Assembly (NCBI GenBank): GCA_009924735.1
Contig: RFQZ01000018.1
Location: 1 to 51,720, forward strand
Reading direction: 5' to 3'
Origin: Flavobacteriia bacterium
GTDB lineage: Bacteria > Bacteroidota > Bacteroidia > Flavobacteriales_D > Crocinitomicaceae
Length of the DNA stretch: 51,720 bases
Below the pieces are notes generated by a model. That model searched no databases. It had not been told where the DNA came from and was given only the letters and a program-made list of their open reading frames with translations. How positions within the stretch are numbered: position 1 is the first letter of the stretch; each line of letters starts with the position of its first letter. The translations under genes were made by a program, and so were the position numbers. Below are positions 26,079 through 34,900 of the stretch, piece by piece.

Positions 26079-26086
26079 CAAAGTTA
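26079..26086 (-). promoter_or_regulatory. Candidate -7 element (TAACTTTG) for the pagL-like operon
   Basis: The minus strand reads TAACTTTG, a full TAnnTTTG match ending six bases before the ATG at 26072. A TTG lies 15 bases further upstream, slightly short of the usual spacing. It is divergent from the mazG element at 26119-26126. Confidence 0.45.
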
Positions 26087-26118
26087 AGAAAGCTTGTCAT
26101 TCAAAACACTTAAAAAAT

Positions 26119-26126
26119 TACTTTTG
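26119..26126 (+). promoter_or_regulatory. Candidate promoter (TTG-N22-TACTTTTG) for mazG
   Basis: TACTTTTG matches TAnnTTTG, and a TTG at 26094-26096 lies 22 bases upstream, inside the accepted -33 spacing. The element ends three bases before the ATG at 26130, so transcription would start at or next to the start codon. Confidence 0.5.
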
Positions 26127-26129
26127 CAC

Positions 26130-26906
26130 ATGGACAAAAGATTGGAGGCCTTTGAAAGGTTGCTTAACATTATGGATGAACTCAGGGAGCGATGTCCTTG
26201 GGATCAAAAACAAACCTTTGAATCTCTTAGAAACCTCACCATTGAAGAGACCTACGAATTGGCAGACGCCATTACGAAGGGAGATTTGAACGAAATAAAA
26301 GGCGAGATTGGGGATTTGTTTTTACACATGGTTTTCTACTGTAAACTGGGCTCTGAAGTAGGTGCATTTGACGTAAGTGATGTATTGAATGCCATTTGCG
26401 ATAAACTGGTGTATCGCCACCCACATATTTATGGCGATGTGGAAGCCAACTCCGAAGAAGAAGTCAAGGCAAATTGGGAAAAATTGAAATTGAAAGAGGG
26501 TAAAAAATCTGTCCTTTCCGGGGTTCCTTCTTCCCTACCCGCTTTGGTGAAAGCAACCCGAATACAAGAAAAAGTGAAGGGAATAGGCTTTGAATGGACG
26601 ACGAAAGAAGACGTTTGGGCCAAGGTAAAAGAAGAACTTGTCGAATTTGAAGCAGAAGTATCTGCGGGTTCAAATAAACAAGAAGAAGAATTCGGCGATT
26701 TGCTTTTTTCTTTGGTGAATTACGCCCGATTCATCAATTTATCACCAGAATCCGCTTTGGCATTTACCAATGCAAAATTCATCCATCGGTTTCAATGGAT
26801 GGAGGAGAAAATCTCATCGGAGGGCAAACAATTGGAAGCGATGAACCTTGAAGAAATGGATGTGTATTGGGAGCAGGCTAAAATGGCGTTGAAGGGAGGG
26901 AAATAA
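26130..26906 (+). CDS. mazG: MazG nucleoside triphosphate pyrophosphohydrolase
   Basis: MazG hydrolyses (d)NTPs to monophosphates and helps control ppGpp and damaged nucleotides. The 258-residue protein has two MazG domains: the first with LRERCPWDQKQTFESLR and ETYELADAI, then EIGDLFLHMVFYC (ExxD motif), YRHPHIYGD and WEKLK; the second with EELVEFEAEV and EEEFGDLLFSLVNYARF. This is the usual tandem architecture and length. A TTG at 26094 opens the frame earlier, but that TTG is better explained as the -33 promoter element, and the conserved N-terminus (MDKRLEAFERLL) starts at 26130. Confidence 0.95.
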   Translation: MDKRLEAFERLLNIMDELRERCPWDQKQTFESLRNLTIEETYELADAITKGDLNEIKGEIGDLFLHMVFYCKLGSEVGAFDVSDVLNAICDKLVYRHPHIYGDVEANSEEEVKANWEKLKLKEGKKSVLSGVPSSLPALVKATRIQEKVKGIGFEWTTKEDVWAKVKEELVEFEAEVSAGSNKQEEEFGDLLFSLVNYARFINLSPESALAFTNAKFIHRFQWMEEKISSEGKQLEAMNLEEMDVYWEQAKMALKGGK

Positions 26907-26913
26907 TCATAAG

Positions 26914-26970
26914 CAACCGTCCACGTTCGACTTCATTTCGCTGCGCTTCATTGTGCTCAGTGGGCGGTTG
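26914..26970. repeat. REP-like palindromic element in the mazG/lhgO convergent gap
   Basis: CAACCGTCCAC (26914-26924) pairs with GTGGGCGGTTG (26960-26970), with one G-T wobble. The 35-base centre includes TTCGACTTC and GTGCTCAG and two copies of CTTCATT. The flanking CAACC/GGTTG with TTCGAC and CTCAG resembles palindromic intergenic repeats found in Bacteroidota. No T-run follows on either strand, so a standard intrinsic terminator is not indicated. A second copy was not recognised in this window. Confidence 0.55.
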
Positions 26971-26981
26971 TGAAAAACCCT

Positions 26982-28190
26982 CTACAGTTTAAAATGTTTA
27001 TCCGCCTCTTCAGCTACATATGCGCCAATGGCGAGGGAAGCCGTTGCAGCAGGTGAAGGCGCATTCAATACATGTATAGAATTCCCATGAAATTCAATGC
27101 GAAAATCGTCCTTCGTGTCACCATTCTCAGCAAGCAACAAGGCGCGAACCCCTGACCTTCCCGTTTTAATATCCTCCATGGTCAAGGACGGGATAATGCG
27201 TTGTAAGGTTTTTAAAAACAAACGCTTGGAAAAAGCCCTTCGGTATTCATTCCATCCAAAGGATATATTGGAAAGAAACAATTTCCACGTTCCTTTGTAG
27301 GTTAACGCATCCCAAGTATCTTTCAATGAAAAATCCAATTTGCCATACCCTTCTCGTTTGAAGGTAAACACCGCATTGGGACCACATTCGACTTCTCCGT
27401 CTGTCATCCTTGTAAAGTGTACCCCCAAAAATGGAAAATCGGGATTGGGAACGGGATAAATCAAATTCTTTACTTTGCGCTTTGCTTCTTCAGTTAATTC
27501 GTAATAATCCCCGCGAAAACCTACCACTTGTTCCTTCAATGCCACCCCATCCTTTCTCGCCAGTCGATCTGCTTGCAATCCTGCACAAAAGACAGCATAC
27601 CTTGCTTCAAAAACACCTTTAGAGGTCTCGAAGGTCGAATGCCCTTCTTTTTTGGTGATGCCGACAACCTCCGTACCTAAAAACAACTTGCTATTCGCAT
27701 TTATTTCCAAAGCCAATTCAATCATTTTGGCAGTTGCCGCACGAAAATCAATGATGCCGGTACAACCCACAAACAACCCACCGATGGATTCCACGTGAGG
27801 CTCAATTTCTTTTACCTCAGCAGCGGTTAATTTCCTAAGACCCTCAATCTGGTTTTGGAGTCCAGTTTGGTAAATCTTCTCCAGATTTGGAAGTTCGCTT
27901 TCATCGGTTGCAACGACCACTTTCCCGCATACATCGTGGGGAATCCCGTGTTCTTTGGCAAACGCCACCAACTCCCTTCTGCCTTCGATGCAATTTCTTG
28001 CTTTGAGCGAACCTGGCTTGTAATACAATCCGGAATGGATTACGCCTGAATTATGTCCCGTTTGATGGTCAGACAATATATCTTCCTTCTCGAAAAGCAC
28101 TAAATTTAAATGTGGATATCGTTTCTGTAATTTGTAAAAAGTGGCTGCTCCGACGATACCACCTCCGATGATTGCGATGTCAAATTTCAT
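26982..28190 (-). CDS. lhgO: L-2-hydroxyglutarate oxidase
   Basis: LhgO oxidises L-2-hydroxyglutarate to 2-oxoglutarate with FAD, a metabolite-repair reaction linked to the respiratory chain. The 402-residue DAO-family protein starts with the FAD loop DIAIIGGGIVGAATFY, followed by TGHNSGVIHSGLYYKPGSLKA, typical of LhgO, and contains GCTGIIDFRAA, PVPNPDFPFLGVHFTRM and the closing RSGVRA and NAPSPAATASLAIG. Length and motifs are normal. It is transcribed alone and converges with mazG over the palindromic element. Confidence 0.9.
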   Translation of the reverse strand: MKFDIAIIGGGIVGAATFYKLQKRYPHLNLVLFEKEDILSDHQTGHNSGVIHSGLYYKPGSLKARNCIEGRRELVAFAKEHGIPHDVCGKVVVATDESELPNLEKIYQTGLQNQIEGLRKLTAAEVKEIEPHVESIGGLFVGCTGIIDFRAATAKMIELALEINANSKLFLGTEVVGITKKEGHSTFETSKGVFEARYAVFCAGLQADRLARKDGVALKEQVVGFRGDYYELTEEAKRKVKNLIYPVPNPDFPFLGVHFTRMTDGEVECGPNAVFTFKREGYGKLDFSLKDTWDALTYKGTWKLFLSNISFGWNEYRRAFSKRLFLKTLQRIIPSLTMEDIKTGRSGVRALLLAENGDTKDDFRIEFHGNSIHVLNAPSPAATASLAIGAYVAEEADKHFKL

Positions 28191-28194
28191 GAAA

Positions 28195-28202
28195 CAAAGA
28201 TA
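28195..28202 (-). promoter_or_regulatory. Candidate -7 element (TATCTTTG) for lhgO
   Basis: The minus strand reads TATCTTTG, a full TAnnTTTG match ending four bases before the lhgO ATG at 28190. The resulting mRNA would be nearly leaderless. No TTG at standard -33 spacing was seen. Confidence 0.45.
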
Positions 28203-28290
28203 GTCTAAAAACCCTTTGACGTCTCTAAAATTCCCAATTCAAATCTTATGAATGCTACCGACAAACGGTATAATTGAGTAATTTTACACA

Positions 28291-30297
28291 ATGGATTTTC
28301 AATTGGTTTCTTCCTATCAACCTACCGGAGATCAACCCGAAGCAATTCGGCAATTGGTAGAGGGTGTAACCCAAGGTCATCCTTTTCAAACGTTGATGGG
28401 TGTGACGGGAAGTGGAAAAACGTTCACCATGGCCAATGTGATTCAAAGTGTCCAAAAACCCACACTTGTACTCTCTCACAACAAAACACTTGCCGCCCAA
28501 CTGTATACAGAGTTTAAAAATTTCTTTCCCAACAATTCCGTCGAGTACTTTGTGTCTTATTACGATTACTACCAACCTGAAGCTTACCTCCCAACGACAA
28601 ATACCTACATCGAAAAGGATTTATCGATCAATGAGGAAATTGAAAAACTTCGGCTTTCTGCAACTTCGGCTTTGTTATCCGGCAGAAGAGACGTCATCGT
28701 TATCGCCTCTGTATCCTGTATTTATGGAATTGGAAATCCCGTAGAATTCAAAAACAGCATCATTCCCTTGAATGTTGGGATGACCTTTCCAAGAAATAAA
28801 TTTTTACACAGACTGGTCGAAAACCTCTACACCAGAAGTGAAGAAAATTTCAACCGAGGGATGTTTCGAGTGATTGGCGATACGGTTGACATTTACCTTG
28901 CCTATGCTGATTATGCCCTTCGTGTACTTTTTTTCGGAGACGAAATTGAAGCTTTACAGGCCATTGATCCATTTACGAACAAATGCTTCGAAGAATTTCA
29001 GGACGTCAATTTATTTCCCGCAAATTTATTCGTTTCCAGCCCGGAGAACACCCAGAAATCCATTCACATGATCCAAGACGACTTGATGCAGCAAGTAGAA
29101 AACTTTAAGTCGATGGGAAAATTGGAGGAATCAAAACGATTGTATGAGCGTGTTTCCTATGACTTGGAAATGATTCGAGAACTGGGCTATTGCTCTGGCA
29201 TAGAGAATTATTCGCGTTACTTCGACAACCGACAACCTGGAGAACGCCCCTTTTGCCTTATGGATTATTTTCCGGATGATTTTTTGATGATGATTGACGA
29301 AAGTCATGTAACCCTGCCTCAGGTAAAAGGGATGTATGGCGGGGACCGCTCTCGGAAAATAAACTTGGTGGATTATGGTTTTCGATTGCAGGCTGCAATT
29401 GACAATCGTCCATTAAAATACGAGGAATTTGAGGGACTCCTCAACCAAACAATTTTTGTTTCAGCCACACCAGCAGACCTTGAAATTCAGCTCTCCGAAG
29501 GCATTTTAATTGAGCAAGTAATTCGTCCCACAGGTTTGTTAGACCCAATCATTGAGGTAAGACCCAGCAGAAACCAGATAGACAACCTCATGGAGGAAAT
29601 TCAACTTCGGATACAGCGAAAAGAACGCACCCTTGTAACCACACTTACCAAACGAATGGCGGAGGAATTACAGAAGTACCTCACAAAACTTGGGATTAGC
29701 TGTCAATACATTCACAGTGATGTGGACACCTTAGATAGGATTGAAATTTTGCGGGAATTAAGAATAGGTACATTCGATGTGTTGATTGGGGTTAACCTAC
29801 TCCGAGAGGGATTGGATTTACCTGAAGTATCTTTGGTTGTGATTTTAGATGCAGACAAGGAGGGATTTCTTAGAAATGTTCGCTCCTTGGTTCAAACCGT
29901 TGGAAGGGCCGCAAGAAATGTAAATGGAAGGGTTATCATGTATGCTGACAAGACTACTTTTTCGATGCAGCAAACCATTGAAGAAACGGAGCGAAGGCGC
30001 AAAATTCAAATGGACTACAATACAGCGCATGGCGTTTCCCCTCAACCCTTGAATAAGGCCATCGAAGAAAGCATGCGAAAAGGTTCTGGATCGAAAGAAA
30101 AGGAATCTTACAAACAGGACGAAATCAATGAAGCGAACCTAGCGAATGAATACCAAAGCATTGCAGAAATCGAAAAAGAAATAAAATCCTATCGAAAACA
30201 AATGCAAAAAGCAGCGAAAGAATTGGATTTTGTGGAAGCGGCTTTTTTCCGCGACCAGATGAAAAAATTAGAAACTTTTAAATTGAACCTTAACTAA
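28291..30297 (+). CDS. uvrB: UvrABC system protein B (excinuclease subunit B)
   Basis: UvrB verifies DNA lesions delivered by UvrA and recruits UvrC in nucleotide excision repair. The 668-residue protein has Walker A GVTGSGKTFT, the beta-hairpin YYDYYQPEAYLP, the helicase motif II LMMIDESHVTLPQ, FVSATPADLE, GVNLLREGLDLPEVSLV and QTVGRAARN. The C-terminal UVR domain (KQMQKAAKELDFVEAAFFRD) that binds UvrC is present. It is full length. A TAnnTTTA variant (28279-28286) lies just before the start. Three small genes follow at short distances. Confidence 0.97.
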   Translation: MDFQLVSSYQPTGDQPEAIRQLVEGVTQGHPFQTLMGVTGSGKTFTMANVIQSVQKPTLVLSHNKTLAAQLYTEFKNFFPNNSVEYFVSYYDYYQPEAYLPTTNTYIEKDLSINEEIEKLRLSATSALLSGRRDVIVIASVSCIYGIGNPVEFKNSIIPLNVGMTFPRNKFLHRLVENLYTRSEENFNRGMFRVIGDTVDIYLAYADYALRVLFFGDEIEALQAIDPFTNKCFEEFQDVNLFPANLFVSSPENTQKSIHMIQDDLMQQVENFKSMGKLEESKRLYERVSYDLEMIRELGYCSGIENYSRYFDNRQPGERPFCLMDYFPDDFLMMIDESHVTLPQVKGMYGGDRSRKINLVDYGFRLQAAIDNRPLKYEEFEGLLNQTIFVSATPADLEIQLSEGILIEQVIRPTGLLDPIIEVRPSRNQIDNLMEEIQLRIQRKERTLVTTLTKRMAEELQKYLTKLGISCQYIHSDVDTLDRIEILRELRIGTFDVLIGVNLLREGLDLPEVSLVVILDADKEGFLRNVRSLVQTVGRAARNVNGRVIMYADKTTFSMQQTIEETERRRKIQMDYNTAHGVSPQPLNKAIEESMRKGSGSKEKESYKQDEINEANLANEYQSIAEIEKEIKSYRKQMQKAAKELDFVEAAFFRDQMKKLETFKLNLN

Positions 30298-30305
30298 TTG
30301 AACCT

Positions 30306-30599
30306 ATGAATTTACACAGACTCTTGCGGATTGCCGCCATTGCCGAAGGCATTTCTTACATTTCCTTCGCCATTACAATGCCTTTAAAATACATCTTCAA
30401 AATTACCGAACCCAATTTCTATGTAGGCTCGGCACACGGATTTTTATTCCTTGCCTATTGTGTCTTGGTTGGGATTTATGGGATAAAAAACAAATCGAAG
30501 TGGTACTTTTACATCCTCGGGTGGGCGGCTTCGTTGATTCCTTTCGGAACGTTTTGGTTTGATGCAAAATTTTTAAAGAAAGAATCTAAGGATGTTTGA
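30306..30599 (+). CDS. DUF3817 small membrane protein
   Basis: The 97-residue protein begins MNLHRLLRIAAIAEGISYI and has three hydrophobic segments: about residues 7-27, 41-61 (YVGSAHGFLFLAYCVLVGI) and 66-88. The LRxAAxAEGISY and GxxHGFLF patterns are those of DUF3817, also found at the C-terminus of some transporters; its function is unknown. It starts eight bases after uvrB and probably shares that transcript. Confidence 0.8.
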   Translation: MNLHRLLRIAAIAEGISYISFAITMPLKYIFKITEPNFYVGSAHGFLFLAYCVLVGIYGIKNKSKWYFYILGWAASLIPFGTFWFDAKFLKKESKDV

Positions 30600-30626
30600 T
30601 TCTTTTTCCCTTTACAAACATCTTTT

Positions 30627-31112
30627 ATGAACAAGCTACCGGAACCGTTAAATGACATGTTGCAACGCAGCAGTGAAGAACAGAAAGAAATTCACGCCTT
30701 CTTGAAAAGATCCAAGAAAAATAGAAATTTAGACGAGCTGTTTCACAAAGCACACGACGAAGTTTTCCAAAAAGTAGATTGCCTTACCTGTGGGAATTGC
30801 TGTAAAACCACCTCCCCTATTTTCCGAGATGCTGACATCAGAAGAATCGCTAAACACTTAAAAATCAAAGGATCTGAATTGATTGAGAAATACTTATACA
30901 TGGACGACGATCGTGATTATGTATTGAAAAAAGCGCCATGTGTATTTTTGTTACCGGATAACCGTTGTGAAATCTATGAACATCGTCCCTTGGCTTGTCG
31001 GGAATACCCCCATACCAACCGTAAAAACATGTATCAACTCATTAACATTACCGAAAGAAACACACGAATTTGTCCAGCCGTCGCAGAAATTGTACTCAAG
31101 ATAAAAGGTTAA
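30627..31112 (+). CDS. YkgJ-type cysteine cluster (Zn/Fe-chelating domain) protein
   Basis: The 161-residue protein contains CLTCGNCCKTTSPIF (about residues 52-66), CVFLLPDNRCEIYEHRPLACREYP (about 110-133, with cysteines ten residues apart and a third further on) and a last cysteine in RICPAV. This is the conserved pattern of the YkgJ/UPF0153 family, predicted to bind zinc or an iron-sulfur cluster. The cellular role is unknown. There is no signal peptide or membrane helix. It follows the DUF3817 gene by 27 bases. Confidence 0.85.
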   Translation: MNKLPEPLNDMLQRSSEEQKEIHAFLKRSKKNRNLDELFHKAHDEVFQKVDCLTCGNCCKTTSPIFRDADIRRIAKHLKIKGSELIEKYLYMDDDRDYVLKKAPCVFLLPDNRCEIYEHRPLACREYPHTNRKNMYQLINITERNTRICPAVAEIVLKIKG

Positions 31113-31116
31113 TTGC

Positions 31117-31124
31117 TAACTTTG
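31117..31124 (+). promoter_or_regulatory. Candidate promoter (TTG-N24-TAACTTTG) for the GT2 gene
   Basis: TAACTTTG is a full TAnnTTTG match ending five bases before the ATG at 31130. TTG at 31090-31092 lies 24 bases upstream, one over the usual range. Confidence 0.4.
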
Positions 31125-31129
31125 ATTGA

Positions 31130-31927
31130 ATGCCTATATCACTGATTATTACTGTTTACAAAGATTACCAAGCCTTGGAGTTGGTATTGGAATCTGTCAA
31201 GGTTCAAACGGTACTTCCTACACAAATCATCATTGCCCACGACACCATCGACGACCCTATTTTTGAAGTATTGGACAAGTTCAATAAAAAACTGAACATT
31301 TCCTACATCAACCAAGAGGATACAGGCTTCAATAAAAACCGAATTCTCAACAAAGCCATTCTTAAAAGCACCAACGACCAAATCGTTTTCATCGATGGAG
31401 ATTGCCTACTCCATTCTCGTTGCATCGAAGCTTATGAGAAACAGATCAAACAAGGTTTTTTCGCTGCAGGCCGAAGGTTGGATTTGGATGAAAAATCTTC
31501 TAAAAAGTTAAGAAAAAAAGGATTCTTTCACCCGTCACTGTTTAAGCTTTTTCTCAACGGTACCAAACGAATTGAAGAAGGATATTACCTTCCCTTTGTC
31601 GACGCAAAGAAACTCAAAACACCAAAAATGATTGGTTGCAACATGGGCTGGCATAAGGAAGACTTGCTGTCCATCAATGGGTTTGACATGGATTATCTAC
31701 AAGCGGGTTATGGCGAAGATACCGACATAGAATGGAGGGCTTCCTTAAAAGGAATACTTCCTTTAAACATGCGTTGGAAAGCCATTCAATACCACCTTTT
31801 TCACGAACGTCCCGACCGAGAAAGTGAAATTCAAAAAAGCAAATCTCTTTTTCAAAGCAAACAGGAAAAGGGCTATTTTTACTGCGAAAACGGAATTTCT
31901 CAATTGGTTCAAGATTTTAACCATTGA
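31130..31927 (+). CDS. Family 2 glycosyltransferase (B4GALT/chondroitin-polymerase-like C-terminus)
   Basis: The 265-residue protein begins MPISLIITVYKDYQALELVL and has IIIAHDTIDDP, a nucleotide-sugar site VFIDGDCLLH (the DxD equivalent, about residue 85), and the acceptor-site segment GCNMGWHKEDLLSINGFD with YGEDTDIEWRA, as in GT2 enzymes of the galactosyltransferase/chondroitin-polymerase type. It is soluble. It is followed immediately by the giant type IX secreted surface protein; whether it modifies that protein or an envelope polysaccharide is not known. Confidence 0.85.
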   Translation: MPISLIITVYKDYQALELVLESVKVQTVLPTQIIIAHDTIDDPIFEVLDKFNKKLNISYINQEDTGFNKNRILNKAILKSTNDQIVFIDGDCLLHSRCIEAYEKQIKQGFFAAGRRLDLDEKSSKKLRKKGFFHPSLFKLFLNGTKRIEEGYYLPFVDAKKLKTPKMIGCNMGWHKEDLLSINGFDMDYLQAGYGEDTDIEWRASLKGILPLNMRWKAIQYHLFHERPDRESEIQKSKSLFQSKQEKGYFYCENGISQLVQDFNH

Positions 31928-31977
31928 CCAAACAACGAATTGACATTTGCGCGCGTCTGACCTCGGTAATTTTTATT

Positions 31978-34900
31978 ATGAAAAAACACTACTTCTCCTT
32001 ATTTTTTCTTTGCACAGCATTTCTATCTTTCGCCCAAAGAGGAAAAGACGGCAACTACACCGTCAGCACCGCCAACGCTGTTGTAAACAGTTACACCGCG
32101 TTAAATGCCAACGCCACCATTGGGCAATCAAGCATAACGGTACTCTCGAATGCCATGCAAGGCGGATTTTTTGCTTCCAACCTTGCTCCAGGGGACCTTA
32201 TACTCATCATCCAAATGCAAGGGGCTAACCTCAATGTGGACACCTACCCCGCCAATGAATACGTAACTTCGGGCGGACTTTATTGGGGGCCTTTTACCAC
32301 ACCTGTTGGACATTTAAATGATTGGAACCAGAACATCCCTTTGTGGGGAGAAATTTTAAACTACAACAATGCTGGAAAATATGAACTTGCCGAAGTAAAA
32401 TCAGTTGCGAGTACAAATACGATTAACCTGATGTGTCCATTGGTAAACAATTACACGGTTGCAGGCCATGTCCAAGTTGTACGTGTACCTCGATTTGTAA
32501 ACCTTACGATCAACAGCAATGCTTCTGCCATTCCCAATGTTTGGAATGGTACAACGGGAGGCGTAATTTCAATTGAAGTCAATGGAAACCTTATCCTCAA
32601 TGCAAACGGAAAAATCTCAGCTTCTGCAAGTGGATTTAGGGGAGGCGTTACGGAAGACCAAACCCTAGGCGCTCCTCCTGGAAATGTCAATGACATTGGA
32701 TTCTGTGCATCGCACGTAGCCACCCAAGGTGCAGAGAAAGGCGAAAGCATCGCCGGATTCTATACTGAATATGACCTGATTTATTCTCGTTATTGCAAAG
32801 GCGCACCGGCAAATGGCGGCGGCGGCGGCGGAAACCACAATTCCGGTGGTGGGGGCGGCAGCAATGTCGGAAATACGGTTCAAACGTATACTGGAAAAGG
32901 AGTCCCTAACCCAACCTACAACATCAATTGGAATCTTGAAACACCGGGTATGGGAGGATCTTCAACACCGGGCGGAGGCCGTGGAGGGTACTCTGGTGCA
33001 ACGGTTAACCAAGATGAAAATACAGTCGGTCCAAATGTCACTTCTTGGGGAGGTGACTACAGAAGAAAAGAAGGAGGCTTAGGTGGGCATCCGTTGTTGC
33101 AAGACAACACAAGAATTTTCGCTGGTGGTGGTGGTGGTGCAGGTGACCAAAACCAATCCCAAGGAGGAAACGGTGGTCGCGGAGGGGGAATCGCGTTTAT
33201 AAAAGTATATGGAAACATTTCAGGAGCGGGTACCATTGAAGCAAATGGTGCAAACGGAGTCAATGCCAATCCAAATGGACAAACGGCCGTGCAAGCTTCT
33301 GCCCAGAAATATGGTCACGACGGAGCGGGCGGTGCTGGTGGTGGCGGTACGATTTACATTTCTAACGGTAACCCCATTCCAAATACCATCACATTGTCGG
33401 CCATTGGAGGCAATGGTGGCAATCAAGTCTTTTCAGCAGGTTTATTTGCCCCAGCCCCAACCATGGAAGCAGATGGCCCAGGCGGCGGCGGTGGCGGCGG
33501 ATACATTTCCATCACAACCGGAACGCCCATACAAATTTTAACAGGTGGCGCAAGTGGTGTTACCAACTCAACTTTCGTTCCCAATTTCCCGCCCAATGGC
33601 GCAACAGGGGGTGCAAACGGCGTAACAAATTCCAACACTTCTTTTTATGACATCTTGGCTGCCAACGATACGCTTTGCGCAGGCGGAAGCGTAACCTTAA
33701 CAGCATCTACCATCGGAAACCCACCGGCAGGAAACCTCACTTGGTACACAACCCCTTTTGGCAATACCGTCGCAGGAACCGGAAATTCTTTCACAACTCC
33801 CGTTCTCAATACCACCACAACCTATTACATTGGCATTTGTCCCGGTTCTTTTAGAAAACCAGTAACCGTTGTCATTGGATCCAATCCAACCATTACCGGA
33901 AATGCCGTAATTACAAACGCTACGTGTGCTACCCCGGGAAGCATTACAGGATTATCGGTAAATGGTGGCACCCAGCCTTACACCTATCTTTGGACAAACA
34001 ATGGCGGCAATGCCCTGAATGTCAATGGCGCACCAGCAGGTTCCTATACCCTAACGGTTTCAGATGCTGCCGGATGCAGCTCAAACAGCGGACCTTATTC
34101 GATTCAAGGTACGGCGGGACCCAGCATAAACATCTTAAATGCCGTATTAACCCCTGCACTTTGCAATGGCACATTGGGAAGTATATCTGGCATTACAGCA
34201 ACCGGGAATGGACTTACATATTCTTGGACAAACACTGCAAGCAATGTGATCAACCCGACGGGACTTTCAGCAGGATCTTATACACTTACCGTCACCGATG
34301 CAAATGGCTGTACCGCTGTGAGTACACCTTTTGTGATTCCTTATGTTTCAGGCCCAACCATTGACACCACAAATTCAACCCTTACCAATGAACATTGTGG
34401 ACAACAAAATGGAAGCATTTTAGGGGTCACAGCGACAGGGATTGGATTACAGTACGTATGGACACCAGGAAATGCAATCACTTTAGACAATCAAAATTTA
34501 AGTGCTGGAAATTATTCTCTTACCGTTACCGACTCAATTGGATGTACTGCAATTGCGGGACCTTTCGCTTTGACGAATGTACCAGGACCTTCCTTGGACA
34601 CAACCCAAATGGTCGTAACGAATGAAAATTGTGGACAGGCCAATGGATCTATTATGGGCATTGCACTCAATGGCGGACAAGCGCCTGTCAATGTTATTTG
34701 GAGCAATCAACAAACGACCTTGGATCTTTCTAATTTGGTCTCAGGGAACTACACATTATACGCAACAGATGCAGCAGGTTGTATTGACAGCCTTGGCCCC
34801 ATTTCCATCACCACGACGCCAGGCTCAAACATTGACACTTCCAACATGGTTATTACCCCAGTAAGCTGTAACGGAACCTTAGGCGGAATCACAGGAATTA

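Noticed and set aside
31924..31977. TTG start that would give the surface protein an 18-residue N-terminal extension
   Set aside because: The signal peptide begins exactly at the ATG at 31978; an extension before it would spoil export.
32810..33530. Repetitive GGC/GGT-rich DNA resembling a CRISPR or tandem array
   Set aside because: It is in-frame glycine-rich coding sequence of the surface protein, without regular spacers or fixed repeat length.
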